A stretch of DNA of 64,000 nucleotides, taken from contig NZ_QETK01000009.1 in assembly GCF_003105155.1 (NCBI RefSeq), positions 62,001 through 126,000 on the forward strand, written 5' to 3'. This document shows positions 25,475-35,813 of the stretch, piece by piece; within the stretch, counting starts at the first letter, position 1, and the number at the start of each line of letters is the position of its first letter. Source of the DNA: Pseudomonas sp. SDI. GTDB lineage: Bacteria; Pseudomonadota; Gammaproteobacteria; Pseudomonadales; Pseudomonadaceae. A model generated the notes under the pieces. The model was not told where the DNA came from, made no database searches, and saw only the letters and a program-made list of their open reading frames with translations. Both the position numbers and the translations under genes were made by a program.

Positions 25475-25852
25475 TCACACGATTTTCGCAATGAACAACT
25501 CGTTCATCTGCGCCACCAGCGCCTTGGCGCCATAACAGCGGAAACGGAACTCGCCATCCAGGTGCTTGACCCGCACGATCCCGGTAAACCAGCCGGATTC
25601 ATACTCGACCGCGACCAGATCTTCCGTCGCAATGTGCACTTCGTTCATCCGCTCATGGAAATCGCGGTTGAGGCCGTTGGCTGCGAACGACACCACCTCC
25701 TTCGAGATTTCGACCGCCCCCCCTACCCACAACCCACCGAGCTTGCGGCCGATCAGCTTGGTGGTGAGGTAGGCGGCGATACCCACGTCCAGTTGCGGCG
25801 ATGCACTTGGAATGAAGGCGTTGGCGAGTTTCTTGATGGGTAGTTGGGGCAT
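25475..25852 (-). CDS. Hypothetical 125-residue protein, possible PH/GRAM-like fold
   Basis: I do not recognise a named family. The start at 25852 follows AGGATCGAC. The N-terminal half has two helices (MPQLPIKKLANAFIP; VGIAAYLTTKLIGRKLGGLWVGGAVEISKEVVSFAA). The C-terminal half alternates short strands (VHIATEDLVAVEYESGWFTGIVRVKHLDGEFRFRCYG), the pattern of bacterial PH- or GRAM-like domains. It is predicted cytoplasmic and lies alone between convergent neighbours. It could also be a lipid-associated regulator; this is inference only. Confidence 0.6.
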   Translation of the reverse strand: MPQLPIKKLANAFIPSASPQLDVGIAAYLTTKLIGRKLGGLWVGGAVEISKEVVSFAANGLNRDFHERMNEVHIATEDLVAVEYESGWFTGIVRVKHLDGEFRFRCYGAKALVAQMNELFIAKIV

Positions 25853-25881
25853 GTCGATCCTGACTGGTTGATCCGTTAAAA

Positions 25882-25952
25882 GCATCGCGGGACGAGCCCG
25901 CTCCCACAGGGGTCTAGGTGATCCCTGTGGGAGCGCGCTCGTCCCGCGATGC
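25882..25952. repeat. Long REP hairpin (BIME)
   Basis: Two 30-bp arms (25882-25911 and 25923-25952) with one mismatch form a near-perfect stem around an 11-bp loop. The arm sequence (CGGGACGAGCCCGCTCCCAC) is the usual pseudomonad REP. It lies between nfuA and the upstream gene on the same strand and could end transcription or protect mRNA ends. Confidence 0.8.
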
Positions 25953-25966
25953 GCTGCCGCAATACT

Positions 25967-26560
<594 letters not shown>

Positions 26561-26646
26561 TCACAGACTTGCCGGCAGTTTACGCCAACCTGGCCGCCGA
26601 ACAAAGTCCTAGTAATTATGTCGGGAAAACGCACCGAACGCTGACC

Positions 26647-28947
26647 TTAGAGGTTCTCGTAGCGGTTCATGTCCAGTACGCCGGCCTCCAGCGGCTCGGT
26701 TTCCTGGATGTAGCGACTGAGGTCGTGGAAGTACTGCCAGAACTGCGGATGACTGCGGCGCACGCCCCAGCGCATGACGATCCGCTCGAACTTCGCCGTG
26801 TCGGCGCGGGCCGCTTCGAGGTCCTCGACAAACTCTGGTACATCGCTGGCCGGTACGTTGAACATGAAGTTCGGGTAGCTGCTCAGCACGCCAGGGGCCA
26901 GGGTCAGGGTGTCCAGCCCCGGCTGGTAGCGGTAGGCCTCGCCGAGCATGAAGGCGACATTGCTGTGCGCCCGGTTGCGCAGCAGGCTGTAGACCTGGCG
27001 CTGGCCACCCTGCCCTTCGACGCGCAGCAGGGTCGCTTCCGGCAGTTGGCCGATCACCTTCAGCCCGGCCGCCGGGCGCGACACCAGGCGGCTGAGCGAC
27101 TGTTCGACGTCACGGAACTCCTCGCTCATTTGCGGCCGCGAGCAATAGGCGCCGCTGCAACGGTTGATCGGGTCGGGCGCGGCATTGAGGCTGCCGGTAC
27201 GCTGGATCAGCTTGAGGCCGAAGTCGCGACGCGGGTTGCGCGGGTCAAGCTTGAGCGCGCTCGGGGTGTCGTTGTCGATGTCCTCGTAGTCCATCCACAT
27301 CTTCACCTTGCCGCTGTTCTGGTACCAGTCGCTAAGGATCGCGCCGCGCTTGTCGGCCGGCATCAGGCGCAGGAAATTGACCTCGGCGCCGTTACGGATC
27401 AGGTCGAAGTACAGCCGCGTCTGCGCCTGGTGGGAGACGTTGCCATAGACATCGAAGTTGACCGCCAGCTGGTAATAGGTGCGCTCCAGCAGCGGGTAGT
27501 CGAACAGCCACAGGGTCAGCGGCACATCGCCGATCAGGCCCTTGGTCACCGAGGCACTGTCGAAGTGGCGGAAGATGCTCAGCAAGGCGTTGTCGTTGCC
27601 AGCCCACAGCGTCGACCAGCTCGGCGGCGGCAACTCGGCATAGGCGTCGCGGCGTAACGCCTCGTACTCGTTGCGCTTGTCGCGGTACGAGTGCCAGAGG
27701 GTCAGGACGCTGCCAACGTCGTCGATCTGCCCAGGCATCGCCAGCAGTGGCGTGGCCTTGCCGCGGTACTCGGCGTCGGTCAGGTAGCGGTCGTGGGCCG
27801 GCTCCTGGAACATCGCCCAGAAGTTGTCGCGGATCACGTCGGTAGCGATCTGGCCACGGCACACCGGGCCACGGATGAAGGTGCGGACGAAGTACTCGGC
27901 GTTGTCCAGCATGAACTGGTAGCGGGCCACCGCCGGAATCGCTTCGAAGGTTTCGAACGGGTTGGCGCGGTGGCGCGGGCCATAGCCAGGCAGCGCGGTG
28001 GCATGCCAATCGCCGCTGTAGAACAGCTGCTTGACCCGCTTGAGCTTGTTTGGCCCCAGCGGGTAGGTGATGTGGGTTTTATGCACGATCACACCCTGCA
28101 CGGGCATCAGCCGATAATAGAAGTCGGTGCCCGGCGGATCGTTCGGCCGGCGCGTGGCGATCAGGTCGATCGGCTGCCCGCTCGGCGTGCGCGAGCGCAC
28201 CCACTGGAAGAAGTGCCCCGGCTCGCCGCCGACGAAATGCACGTGGGCGAGGAACAGGTGTTCGTAGAGCCAGCGGCCGACCAGCGCTTCGCTGGAGCCC
28301 GGACGGTTGAGCAGCTCTTCCCACTCGACGATCTGCGTCGCTTCCTTCGCGCTGGCCTGGATCGGGTTGTGCTCCACCGGCGCACCAGCCGCCAGCCAGC
28401 GGCGCAGGGTCTGGTACTGGGCGTCGGTCAGGCCGGTCACCGCCAGCGGCATACCCTCTTTCGGGTGCGCGCCGGCATAGGCATCGAACTCGTCCGGCGC
28501 CGGGCACAGATTGTTGCGGTTCAGGCCCAGAACGATTTCTTCCGGCAGCTTGGCATTGGGCGTCAGCGGCGTGCGGTGACCCAGTTCGAGCATCCGCGCC
28601 ATCAGCGCGGCCTGGCTGCCCTGGTTGTCCAGCACCGAATAGAAGCCCTTGCGCTGCCAGGCCTCGACGCTGTGGGCATCGTAGAACAGCCGCGTCGGCG
28701 CCACCGCCGTGCTGCGGTCGCCCTGGTACACCGGCACTTTCGAGGCGCCGCGCGCGGCCCCCTCGGCACTGCCCAGGTTGAGCTGGCACGCGGCGTCGTT
28801 ACAAGCGTGGCAGGCGACGCACTTCTCGGTGAAGATCGGTTGAATGTCCCGGGTGTAGGAAATCGCCGGGGTGGGTTGGGGGGCTTGCGCTAACGCCGCG
28901 CCACTGACGAGCAGGGCGAAGGCGCCGGCAAGTAAACGATGCACCAT
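26647..28947 (-). CDS. cti: Periplasmic fatty acid cis/trans isomerase
   Basis: The 766-residue protein has a signal peptide (1-20, ALA-QA) and a c-type heme motif Cys43-x-x-Cys46-His47 (CVACH). The length and sequence (YTRDIQPIFTEKCVACHACN; WLYEHLFLAHVHFVGGEPGHFFQWVRSRTPSG) are those of P. putida Cti. It isomerises cis unsaturated fatty acids of membrane phospholipids to trans without prior hydrolysis, the rapid response of P. putida to solvents and heat. It diverges from metH, the arrangement known in P. putida. The 155-bp divergent region contains a MetR box. Confidence 0.95.
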   Translation of the reverse strand: MVHRLLAGAFALLVSGAALAQAPQPTPAISYTRDIQPIFTEKCVACHACNDAACQLNLGSAEGAARGASKVPVYQGDRSTAVAPTRLFYDAHSVEAWQRKGFYSVLDNQGSQAALMARMLELGHRTPLTPNAKLPEEIVLGLNRNNLCPAPDEFDAYAGAHPKEGMPLAVTGLTDAQYQTLRRWLAAGAPVEHNPIQASAKEATQIVEWEELLNRPGSSEALVGRWLYEHLFLAHVHFVGGEPGHFFQWVRSRTPSGQPIDLIATRRPNDPPGTDFYYRLMPVQGVIVHKTHITYPLGPNKLKRVKQLFYSGDWHATALPGYGPRHRANPFETFEAIPAVARYQFMLDNAEYFVRTFIRGPVCRGQIATDVIRDNFWAMFQEPAHDRYLTDAEYRGKATPLLAMPGQIDDVGSVLTLWHSYRDKRNEYEALRRDAYAELPPPSWSTLWAGNDNALLSIFRHFDSASVTKGLIGDVPLTLWLFDYPLLERTYYQLAVNFDVYGNVSHQAQTRLYFDLIRNGAEVNFLRLMPADKRGAILSDWYQNSGKVKMWMDYEDIDNDTPSALKLDPRNPRRDFGLKLIQRTGSLNAAPDPINRCSGAYCSRPQMSEEFRDVEQSLSRLVSRPAAGLKVIGQLPEATLLRVEGQGGQRQVYSLLRNRAHSNVAFMLGEAYRYQPGLDTLTLAPGVLSSYPNFMFNVPASDVPEFVEDLEAARADTAKFERIVMRWGVRRSHPQFWQYFHDLSRYIQETEPLEAGVLDMNRYENL

Positions 28948-29009
28948 GTGCAGTATGTCCTGGTTCTATTTAGCTTCACGATTCTACCGGTGGCTCCGAC
29001 GCACCAACA

Positions 29010-29022
29010 TGAATGAAATTCA
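29010..29022. promoter_or_regulatory. MetR-type operator in the cti-metH divergent region
   Basis: TGAATGAAATTCA fits the MetR consensus TGAA-N5-TTCA exactly, and the dyad extends to CATGAA/TTCATG. It lies 81 bp before the metH ATG, where MetR would activate. No cobalamin riboswitch features are visible in the 155-bp region. Confidence 0.6.
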
Positions 29023-29102
29023 TGTAAACCTGCGGCACGTCTAAAACCGCGCAACTTTGTTATTATCCCGCAACTTTTGTAATTGCCCGACCAGGTAGTC
29101 CT

Positions 29103-32100
29103 ATGTCTGACCGCAGCGCTCGTTTCCAAGCCCTTCAGCAAGCACTCAAAGAGCGCATTCTGATCCTCGATGGCGGCATGGGCACTATGATCCAAAGCTA
29201 CCGCCTCGAGGAACACGACTATCGTGGCACGCGCTTTGCCGATTGGCCAAGCGACGTCAAGGGTAACAACGACCTGCTGCTGCTCTCGCGCCCGGATGTG
29301 ATCGCGGCCATCGAGAAAGCCTACCTGGATGCCGGCGCCGACATCCTCGAAACCAACACCTTCAACGCCACGCAGATTTCCCAGGCCGACTACGGCATGC
29401 AGGCGCTGGCCTACGAGATGAACGTCGAAGGCGCGCGGGTGGCGCGTCGCGTGGCCGATGCCAAGACCCTGGAAACCCCGGACCGCCCGCGCTTCGTCGC
29501 CGGCGTGCTCGGCCCTACCAGCCGCACCTGCTCGATTTCCCCCGACGTCAACGACCCCGGCTACCGCAACGTCACCTTCGACGAACTGGTCAGCAACTAC
29601 ATCGAGGCCACCCGTGGCCTGATCGAGGGCGGCGCCGACCTGATCCTGATCGAGACCATCTTCGACACCCTCAACGCCAAGGCCGCGATCTTTGCCGTGC
29701 AGCAGGTGTTCGAGGAGGACGGCCTGGAACTGCCGATCATGATTTCCGGGACCATCACCGACGCCTCCGGGCGGACCTTGTCCGGGCAGACCACCGAAGC
29801 CTTCTGGAACTCGGTACGCCACGCCAACCCGATTTCGGTGGGCCTGAACTGCGCGCTCGGGGCCAAGGACCTGCGGCCGTACCTGGAAGAACTCTCGACC
29901 AAGGCCGGCACCCACGTGTCCGCGCACCCCAACGCCGGCCTGCCGAACGCCTTCGGCGAGTACGACGAAACCCCGGCCGAGATGGCCGTGGTGGTCGAAG
30001 AGTTCGCCGCCAGCGGTTTCCTCAACATCATCGGCGGCTGCTGCGGGACCACTCCCGGGCACATCCAGGCCATCGCCGAGGCCGTGGCCAAATACCCGCC
30101 GCGTGCCATCCCGGACATCCCCAAAGCCTGTCGGCTGTCGGGCCTGGAACCGTTCACCATCGATCGCAACTCGCTGTTCGTCAACGTCGGCGAGCGCACC
30201 AACATCACCGGCTCGGCCAAGTTCGCCCGGCTGATCCGCGAAGAGAACTACACCGAAGCGCTGGAAGTCGCCCTGCAACAGGTCGAGGCCGGTGCCCAGG
30301 TGATCGACATCAACATGGACGAAGGGATGCTCGATTCCCAGGCGGCCATGGTCAAGTTCCTCAACCTGATTGCCGGTGAGCCGGACATCTCTCGCGTGCC
30401 GATCATGATCGACTCGTCGAAATGGGAAGTGATCGAAGCCGGCCTCAAGTGCATCCAGGGCAAGGGCATCGTCAACTCGATCTCGATGAAGGAAGGCGTC
30501 GAGGCCTTCAAGCATCACGCCAAGCTGTGCAAGCGTTACGGTGCTGCCGTGGTGGTGATGGCCTTCGACGAAGTTGGCCAGGCCGACACTGCCGCGCGCA
30601 AGCGCGAGATCTGTCAGCGCAGCTACGACATTCTGGTCAACGAAGTCGGCTTCCCGGCCGAAGACATCATCTTCGACCCGAACATCTTCGCCGTGGCCAC
30701 CGGCATCGAAGAGCACAACAACTACGCCGTCGACTTCATCGAAGCCTGCGCCTATATCCGCGACCACCTGCCCCACGCACTGTCGTCGGGTGGGGTGTCG
30801 AACGTGTCGTTCTCGTTCCGGGGCAACAACCCGGTGCGCGAGGCGATCCACTCGGTGTTCCTCTACCACGCGATCCAGAACGGCCTGACCATGGGTATCG
30901 TCAACGCCGGCCAACTGGAGATCTACGACGAGATCCCGCCGGCGCTGCGCGAGCGGGTCGAAGACGTGGTGCTCAACCGCACCCCGGAAGGCACCGACGC
31001 CCTGCTGGCGATTGCCGACGACTACAAGGGCGGCGGCGCCACCAAGGAAGTGGAAAACGAGGAATGGCGTTCGCTGCCAGTCGACAAGCGCCTGGAGCAC
31101 GCGCTGGTCAAGGGCATCACGGCCTTCATCGTCGAAGACACCGAGCTGTGCCGGCAGCAATGCGCGCGGCCGATCGAGGTGATCGAGGGCCCGCTGATGA
31201 GCGGCATGAACGTGGTCGGCGACCTGTTCGGCGCGGGCAAGATGTTCCTCCCGCAGGTGGTGAAATCGGCACGGGTAATGAAGCAGGCGGTCGCCCACCT
31301 GATCCCGTTCATCGAAGCGGAGAAAGGCGACAAGCCGCAAGCCAAGGGCAAGATCCTCATGGCCACGGTGAAAGGCGACGTGCACGATATCGGCAAGAAC
31401 ATCGTCGGCGTGGTGCTCGGCTGTAACGGCTACGACATCGTCGACCTCGGTGTGATGGTGCCGGCGGAAAAGATCCTCCAGGTGGCGCGCGAAGAGAAGT
31501 GCGACATCATCGGCCTGTCCGGGCTGATTACCCCGTCGCTCGACGAGATGGTGCATGTCGCCCGCGAAATGCAGCGCCAGGACTTCCACCTGCCGCTGAT
31601 GATCGGCGGCGCCACCACCTCCAAGGCGCACACGGCGGTGAAGATCGAGCCCAAGTACAGCAACGATGCGGTGATCTACGTCACCGACGCCTCGCGGGCG
31701 GTCGGCGTGGCTACCCAACTGCTGTCCAAGGAACTGAAGCCGGCATTCGTCGAGAAGACCCGCCTGGACTACATCGAGGTGCGCGAGCGCACCGCCAACC
31801 GCAGCGCTCGCACCGAGCGCCTGAGCTATGCCCAGGCCATTGCCGCCAAGCCGCAGTACGACTGGGCCAGCTACCAGCCGGTGGTGCCGAGCTTCACCGG
31901 CGTCAAGGTGCTGGAGAACATCGACCTGAAGGTGCTGGCCGAGTACATCGACTGGACGCCGTTCTTCATTTCCTGGGACCTGGCCGGCAAGTACCCGCGC
32001 ATCCTCACCGACGAGGTGGTCGGTGAAGCGGCCACCGCGCTGTTCCAGGATGCCCAGGAAATGCTCGCCAAGCTGATCGACGAGAAGCTGATCAGCGCCC

Positions 32101-32810
32101 GCGCGGTGTTCGGTTTCTGGCCGGCCAACCAGGTGGCGCATGACGACATCGAAGTGTACGGCGACGACGGCCAGCCACTGGCGCGCCTGCACCACCTGCG
32201 CCAGCAGACGATCAAGCCAGACAACAAGCCGAACTTCTCCCTGGCCGACTTCGTCGCGCCGAAGGACAGCGGCGTCACCGACTATGTCGGCGGCTTCATC
32301 ACCACCGCCGGGATCGGCGCCGAGGAAGTGGCCAAGGCCTACCAGGACGCCGGCGACGATTACAGTTCGATTATGGTCAAGGCCCTGGCCGACCGTCTGG
32401 CCGAAGCCTGTGCCGAGTGGCTGCACCAGCAGGTACGCAAGGACTATTGGGGTTACGCCAAGGATGAGCACCTGGACAACGAGGCGCTGATCAAGGAGCA
32501 GTACGCCGGCATCCGCCCTGCCCCGGGCTACCCGGCGTGCCCGGACCACACCGAGAAAGGCACGTTGTTCCAACTGCTCGACGGCACTGTCATCGGCGAG
32601 CAAGGGCCAAGCGGGGTGATGCTCACCGAGCACTTTGCGATGTTCCCGGCAGCCGCGGTCAGCGGCTGGTACTTCGCCCATCCGCAGGCGCAGTACTTCG
32701 CGGTGGGCAAGGTCGACAAGGATCAGGTGCTCAGCTACACCGGGCGTAAAGGCCAGGACCTGGCGGTGAGCGAGCGCTGGTTGGCGCCGAACCTGGGTTA
32801 CGACAACTAA
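29103..32810 (+). CDS. metH: Cobalamin-dependent methionine synthase
   Basis: This 1235-residue enzyme has all four MetH modules: homocysteine/zinc domain (1-340, zinc cysteines in [12 protein letters not shown]), pterin domain (355-640, [18 protein letters not shown]), cobalamin domain (655-900, [23 protein letters not shown] with the lower-ligand DxHxxG) and the AdoMet activation domain (900-1235, [12 protein letters not shown]). It transfers methyl from 5-methyltetrahydrofolate to homocysteine through methylcobalamin in the cytoplasm. The start at 29103 is the first ATG. A MetR-type operator lies upstream. A long antisense frame over the whole gene is a codon-bias shadow. Confidence 0.98.
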   Translation: MSDRSARFQALQQALKERILILDGGMGTMIQSYRLEEHDYRGTRFADWPSDVKGNNDLLLLSRPDVIAAIEKAYLDAGADILETNTFNATQISQADYGMQALAYEMNVEGARVARRVADAKTLETPDRPRFVAGVLGPTSRTCSISPDVNDPGYRNVTFDELVSNYIEATRGLIEGGADLILIETIFDTLNAKAAIFAVQQVFEEDGLELPIMISGTITDASGRTLSGQTTEAFWNSVRHANPISVGLNCALGAKDLRPYLEELSTKAGTHVSAHPNAGLPNAFGEYDETPAEMAVVVEEFAASGFLNIIGGCCGTTPGHIQAIAEAVAKYPPRAIPDIPKACRLSGLEPFTIDRNSLFVNVGERTNITGSAKFARLIREENYTEALEVALQQVEAGAQVIDINMDEGMLDSQAAMVKFLNLIAGEPDISRVPIMIDSSKWEVIEAGLKCIQGKGIVNSISMKEGVEAFKHHAKLCKRYGAAVVVMAFDEVGQADTAARKREICQRSYDILVNEVGFPAEDIIFDPNIFAVATGIEEHNNYAVDFIEACAYIRDHLPHALSSGGVSNVSFSFRGNNPVREAIHSVFLYHAIQNGLTMGIVNAGQLEIYDEIPPALRERVEDVVLNRTPEGTDALLAIADDYKGGGATKEVENEEWRSLPVDKRLEHALVKGITAFIVEDTELCRQQCARPIEVIEGPLMSGMNVVGDLFGAGKMFLPQVVKSARVMKQAVAHLIPFIEAEKGDKPQAKGKILMATVKGDVHDIGKNIVGVVLGCNGYDIVDLGVMVPAEKILQVAREEKCDIIGLSGLITPSLDEMVHVAREMQRQDFHLPLMIGGATTSKAHTAVKIEPKYSNDAVIYVTDASRAVGVATQLLSKELKPAFVEKTRLDYIEVRERTANRSARTERLSYAQAIAAKPQYDWASYQPVVPSFTGVKVLENIDLKVLAEYIDWTPFFISWDLAGKYPRILTDEVVGEAATALFQDAQEMLAKLIDEKLISARAVFGFWPANQVAHDDIEVYGDDGQPLARLHHLRQQTIKPDNKPNFSLADFVAPKDSGVTDYVGGFITTAGIGAEEVAKAYQDAGDDYSSIMVKALADRLAEACAEWLHQQVRKDYWGYAKDEHLDNEALIKEQYAGIRPAPGYPACPDHTEKGTLFQLLDGTVIGEQGPSGVMLTEHFAMFPAAAVSGWYFAHPQAQYFAVGKVDKDQVLSYTGRKGQDLAVSERWLAPNLGYDN

Positions 32811-32870
32811 CCGGCGGCGCCGTCCCCCCGAGTACGGCAACTACCCAACCCTCAGGGGCAGTTGCTGCGC

Positions 32871-33875
32871 TCAGTTCTGCCAGTGATTGTACGAGCGCAT
32901 CGGTTTGGCCCGGATGTCGAAACTGCGCGCACGCAGTTCATATTTGACACTGCGCAAGGTCGAAGGGGTTGGCAGGTAGTGGCCCGAGTAGTTTGTCATG
33001 ACGGTCTTGTTGCCAACTTTGCTGAGCATCCCGGCAGCCACCACCCGGCTGTCGGCGCCCAGCTCTTCGGTGGCAAGGGCCGCAATACTCGCGTGTGTCG
33101 GCTCTGCCCATTCCGGGTCATAACTCCCGACTACCAGTTCCTTTTGCTTAGTCATGACCCACTTGTGGTGAAACTCCGGGGAGGTCTCCAGGATATCATC
33201 CAGCTCCGAGTGGTCACTGATGATCTCGATTTCCAGATTGCCATTATTCATATGTCGCTGGCTCGTCTTCACTTCCGTAGCGAGGTTTTTGAGCTCGACG
33301 TTCTTCAAAACACGCATGTCTTCAATTTTCACGGGCTTTTTCTTGAACGCGGAGAACACCTTGCCCACGGCCCGAAACAGTGAAAAATTACCGGACGGAT
33401 CGCTGCGATTGACCGGGTCGCCCAGGCAATACGCATAGGTATTGAGACCTCCGCGGCCGAACGGGCTCATCGGATCGGGGCTGTGACAGCGCCTCAATGA
33501 CGGGTTGTACTCTCGGTTGCCATTGCCCAACGGGTAACGACCGGTAACCGGATCGATGCGCTCCCCATTGAAACCGATCAGCAGGCCTGCGCCAGCGCTG
33601 ACCGGGCGATCGCCAAAAGCGCTGTAGGCCAGGTTCAGACCAGACGCCACGCTCCCGAGCAGCGTTCCTTGCATGTCGCACAGCATGATCGAGCTGACGC
33701 TCGGATTCGGCGTGCTGTGTTGGGCCAGCACAGCCTGCCCGTATCGCAGCAGCGAGTGCGCGCGGCCCCCGGCAAGCTCCGTGGTCAGCTGACCATGCTG
33801 GTAGAAGCGCTGCGCGTCGGCGCAGCGGGTCAGGGTATCGAGTGCATCGTAGACATAGCGGGTCGTTGATCGCAT
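32871..33875 (-). CDS. Solitary mini-Rhs core protein with SGHY-type tail (Rhs3)
   Basis: The 334-residue protein begins MRSTTRYVYDALDTL. It has the Rhs core (GFNGERIDPVTGRYPLGNG, SPDPMSPFGRGGLNTYAYCLGDP, SDPSGNFSLFR) and a tail of about 165 residues containing HHKWVMTKQKELVVGSY, PTHASIAALATEEL, VVAAGML and TNYSGHYLP. I chose the ATG at 33875: it starts the YD motif, and it puts the LuxR-box-like dyad 64 bp upstream, exactly as in Rhs1 and Rhs2; the longer frame would run into that box. No PPxY motif is present. The tail resembles C-terminal domains of polymorphic toxins that share a V-AG...SGHYxP pattern. No immunity gene is adjacent. It lies between metH and a DUF2970 gene. Confidence 0.85.
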   Translation of the reverse strand: MRSTTRYVYDALDTLTRCADAQRFYQHGQLTTELAGGRAHSLLRYGQAVLAQHSTPNPSVSSIMLCDMQGTLLGSVASGLNLAYSAFGDRPVSAGAGLLIGFNGERIDPVTGRYPLGNGNREYNPSLRRCHSPDPMSPFGRGGLNTYAYCLGDPVNRSDPSGNFSLFRAVGKVFSAFKKKPVKIEDMRVLKNVELKNLATEVKTSQRHMNNGNLEIEIISDHSELDDILETSPEFHHKWVMTKQKELVVGSYDPEWAEPTHASIAALATEELGADSRVVAAGMLSKVGNKTVMTNYSGHYLPTPSTLRSVKYELRARSFDIRAKPMRSYNHWQN

Positions 33876-33938
33876 GGCACACCTGCGGCAATGAGCAGAA
33901 CGAACCGGCGTAATATCCTTTGCCCCGGGAATCGGCAC

Positions 33939-33958
33939 AACTGACAAAAATACCAGCT
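33939..33958 (-). promoter_or_regulatory. LuxR-box-like dyad upstream of Rhs3
   Basis: AACTGACAAAAATACCAGCT lies in a CACAACTG/CAGCTGTG dyad (7 of 8 paired) and meets CT-N12-AG. It starts 64 bp before the Rhs3 ATG, with a GATATT -10-like hexamer about 20 bp downstream. Confidence 0.55.
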
Positions 33959-34019
33959 GTGCCCCCCGACCCGCGATGGGGTCTACACTGATGGACGAGC
34001 CCTAGCCAAGGAGCCCCTC

Positions 34020-34238
34020 ATGGACGACCCCACTCAAGGCAAACCGCCGACTTTCTGGCAAATGCTGCAAAGCATTCTTGCCGCTGCCTTTGGCGTGCAA
34101 ACCGGGAAGAACCGTGCCCGCGACTTCAACCATGGCAAGGCCAGCCATTTCATCGCCTTGGGCAGCCTCTTCACCCTGCTGTTCATTCTCGCGCTGATCG
34201 GCCTGGTGCAACTGGCCATGCACCTCACCGCGCGCTGA
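34020..34238 (+). CDS. DUF2970 small membrane protein
   Basis: The 72-residue protein starts at the ATG at 34020 behind AAGGAGCCCCTC. It matches DUF2970: PTFWQMLQSILAAAFGVQTGKNRARDF, then one hydrophobic helix (HFIALGSLFTLLFILALIGLVQLAMHL). It is a predicted single-pass inner-membrane protein of unknown role, common in beta- and gammaproteobacteria. A strong terminator follows 8 bp after the stop. Confidence 0.85.
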   Translation: MDDPTQGKPPTFWQMLQSILAAAFGVQTGKNRARDFNHGKASHFIALGSLFTLLFILALIGLVQLAMHLTAR

Positions 34239-34246
34239 AACGCAAA

Positions 34247-34284
34247 CCGCCCGCAGGTTCCATTCTGCGGGCGGTGTGTTTTTT
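34247..34284 (+). terminator. Rho-independent terminator after the DUF2970 gene
   Basis: A perfect 10-bp stem, CCGCCCGCAG/CTGCGGGCGG (34247-34256 and 34265-34274), with an 8-bp loop is followed by TGTGTTTTTT. It closes the DUF2970 transcript and lies just before the convergent small gene at 34300-34413. Confidence 0.9.
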
Positions 34285-34299
34285 ATCCATCGCGTGATG

Positions 34300-34413
34300 T
34301 CACTGATGGCTGACCCAGTACACGGCCGTCACGACCACCAGGATGATCAGACAGAGTATCGCCCAGGCATCGACACTGCTGTCAGTCTTACCCGCTTTGG
34401 TTGGATTTCCCAT
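34300..34413 (-). CDS. Small single-pass membrane protein, 37 residues
   Basis: On the minus strand an ATG at 34413 opens a 37-codon frame: MGNPTKAGKTDSSVDAWAI, then LCLIILVVVTAVYWVSHQ and TGA. AGAGGCG lies at a usable Shine-Dalgarno distance. A charged, soluble N-terminus is followed by one strong hydrophobic helix and a short aromatic tail, the layout of small bacterial membrane proteins. It is convergent with the DUF2970 gene and their terminator. The function is unknown and it is too short for most gene callers. Confidence 0.65.
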   Translation of the reverse strand: MGNPTKAGKTDSSVDAWAILCLIILVVVTAVYWVSHQ

Positions 34414-34513
34414 TGCATCGCCTCTTGTAGTGGTTATGGGAATGCATGTCACCCGTAGCAGTTAAGTTCAGCAATGCCCTTTGCTCAAGCAGGGGCTTTG
34501 GGCAGTTCGTCGG

Positions 34514-35596
34514 TTAATAGTCGATGGCTCCCTGGAGAAACGGATAACGGAAGTTCGGTGCTTTTCCCTCGGCGCTGAACCGTTTGAAGTCCACACCGTA
34601 GTCATGCTTTCTTTCCCGCTGCAGCCAACGCCGTGCCCGTTCGGCGTCGATCAACTGCAACACCGGCACCTGATGCGCACGCTGGCCGTCGCGGTCGAGC
34701 GGCAAGCCGAGGGCATCGTCGTGCAGCAGCACCATGGCCCAGCCGCCGAGGGAGAAATGCCCGCCCATCAGCACACTCAAACGCCCGTCGATACGCGCCT
34801 GCAAGGCCGCCGGCGAGCTGTTCACGGCGCTGTAGAGCACCTCGTGACCAGGCCGCCGGCCGCGCTCTTCGAACGCCTGCATGGCACCAAAGGCCATCTC
34901 GTCGTTGGCCGACCACACCAGCCGCGTCTGCGGGTAGCGCTCGGCGAGCAACTGCGCCTGCTCGTAGGCGCGCTGACGGCCCCAGCCGCCGTACACCACC
35001 TGGCGCAGCTGCACCTGCGGGTGCTCGGCCAACGCCCGGCGCATGCCCTGCTCGCGCAGTTGCGACACCGGGGTGCTTTTCAGCCCGGAAAACGCCAACA
35101 GCTCGACGCCCTGGGCCAGTACGTCGGCCGGCAACTGCTCGATCAGCGTCGTCAGGGTCTGGTAGCCGGCCTGCTCGTCGTTGCCGATCAGGGTGCCGAG
35201 CAACGGTGGATAGCGGTCGGGGTTGCTGTCGATCATCTGCGCCTGATCGTCAGTCAGGCCGTTATTCACCAGGAACAGCTTGACGCCACTGCCACGCGAC
35301 AGGCGGATGATCTCTGGGGCGATGTACTGCTCGTTGACCAGAATCAGGTAGTCCGGACGCTTTGGCCCTTCCAGCACTTCGCGCGCCTGGCTAAGCGCCA
35401 GGCTCGGCTCGCGCTCACTGTAATGGATGGTCAGCGGCATCCCCAGCGCACTGGCGGCGCTCTGCATGAAGCGCGAATAGCTGACCCAGAAGGTCTCGTC
35501 GGCGTATCCGGGATTGAGGAACACCACCGACGCGGCCTGCGCCTGGGCCACCAGCAACAGGCTCAGACAGACGGTGCGGCTCAAGGCCTTGAGCAT
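34514..35596 (-). CDS. Periplasmic substrate-binding protein (type 1 fold, sugar-binding-like)
   Basis: The 360-residue protein starts at the ATG at 35596 (GGAG upstream; the frame also opens at a GTG at 35611). A signal peptide occupies about 1-22 (SLLLVAQAQA). The body has the type 1 periplasmic-binding fold: SVVFLNPGYADETFWVSYSRFMQ, PDYLILVNEQYIAPEIIRLS, GVKLFLVNNGL, LVWSANDEMAFGAMQAFEERG and GHFSLGGWAMVLLHD. No transporter genes adjoin it, so it may feed a signalling protein rather than an ABC importer. Ligand unknown. Confidence 0.8.
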   Translation of the reverse strand: MLKALSRTVCLSLLLVAQAQAASVVFLNPGYADETFWVSYSRFMQSAASALGMPLTIHYSEREPSLALSQAREVLEGPKRPDYLILVNEQYIAPEIIRLSRGSGVKLFLVNNGLTDDQAQMIDSNPDRYPPLLGTLIGNDEQAGYQTLTTLIEQLPADVLAQGVELLAFSGLKSTPVSQLREQGMRRALAEHPQVQLRQVVYGGWGRQRAYEQAQLLAERYPQTRLVWSANDEMAFGAMQAFEERGRRPGHEVLYSAVNSSPAALQARIDGRLSVLMGGHFSLGGWAMVLLHDDALGLPLDRDGQRAHQVPVLQLIDAERARRWLQRERKHDYGVDFKRFSAEGKAPNFRYPFLQGAIDY

Positions 35597-35697
35597 GCGG
35601 GTTCGCTCCACGAATTCAAACGGCCGATTATAAACAGTAGTCGCGCCAGAACAGCCAAACGAAAGCCAATCTCACTTAGTCCAAACAGTTCTTTTCA

Positions 35698-35724
35698 TAT
35701 GCAAAAACATCACTTTTGCGCATA
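35698..35724. promoter_or_regulatory. AT-rich dyad in the cysI upstream region
   Basis: TATGCAAAA and TTTTGCGCATA form an imperfect inverted repeat across ACATCAC, 90 bp upstream of the cysI ATG and just before a TATCTT -10-like hexamer (35737-35742). CysB would be the expected regulator, but I cannot match a firm CysB consensus. Confidence 0.3.
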
Positions 35725-35813
35725 AACGCAAACTGCTATCTTGCCTCGGCTCCGCTCCGGAGTGCGCGGCCGTGCGCGCGATTAGCTGCAAGCAGCTTGA
35801 GAACAGGACCCCT

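Noticed and set aside
25882..25952. Novel regulatory RNA from the long hairpin
   Set aside because: The arm sequence is the common pseudomonad REP element, which explains it.
28948..29102. Cobalamin riboswitch before metH
   Set aside because: The region is only 155 bp, and I saw no B12-box-like sequence; a MetR box is present instead.
28890..32840. A 1316-codon open frame opposite metH
   Set aside because: It is the antisense shadow of a certain metH gene; its composition is typical of such frames.
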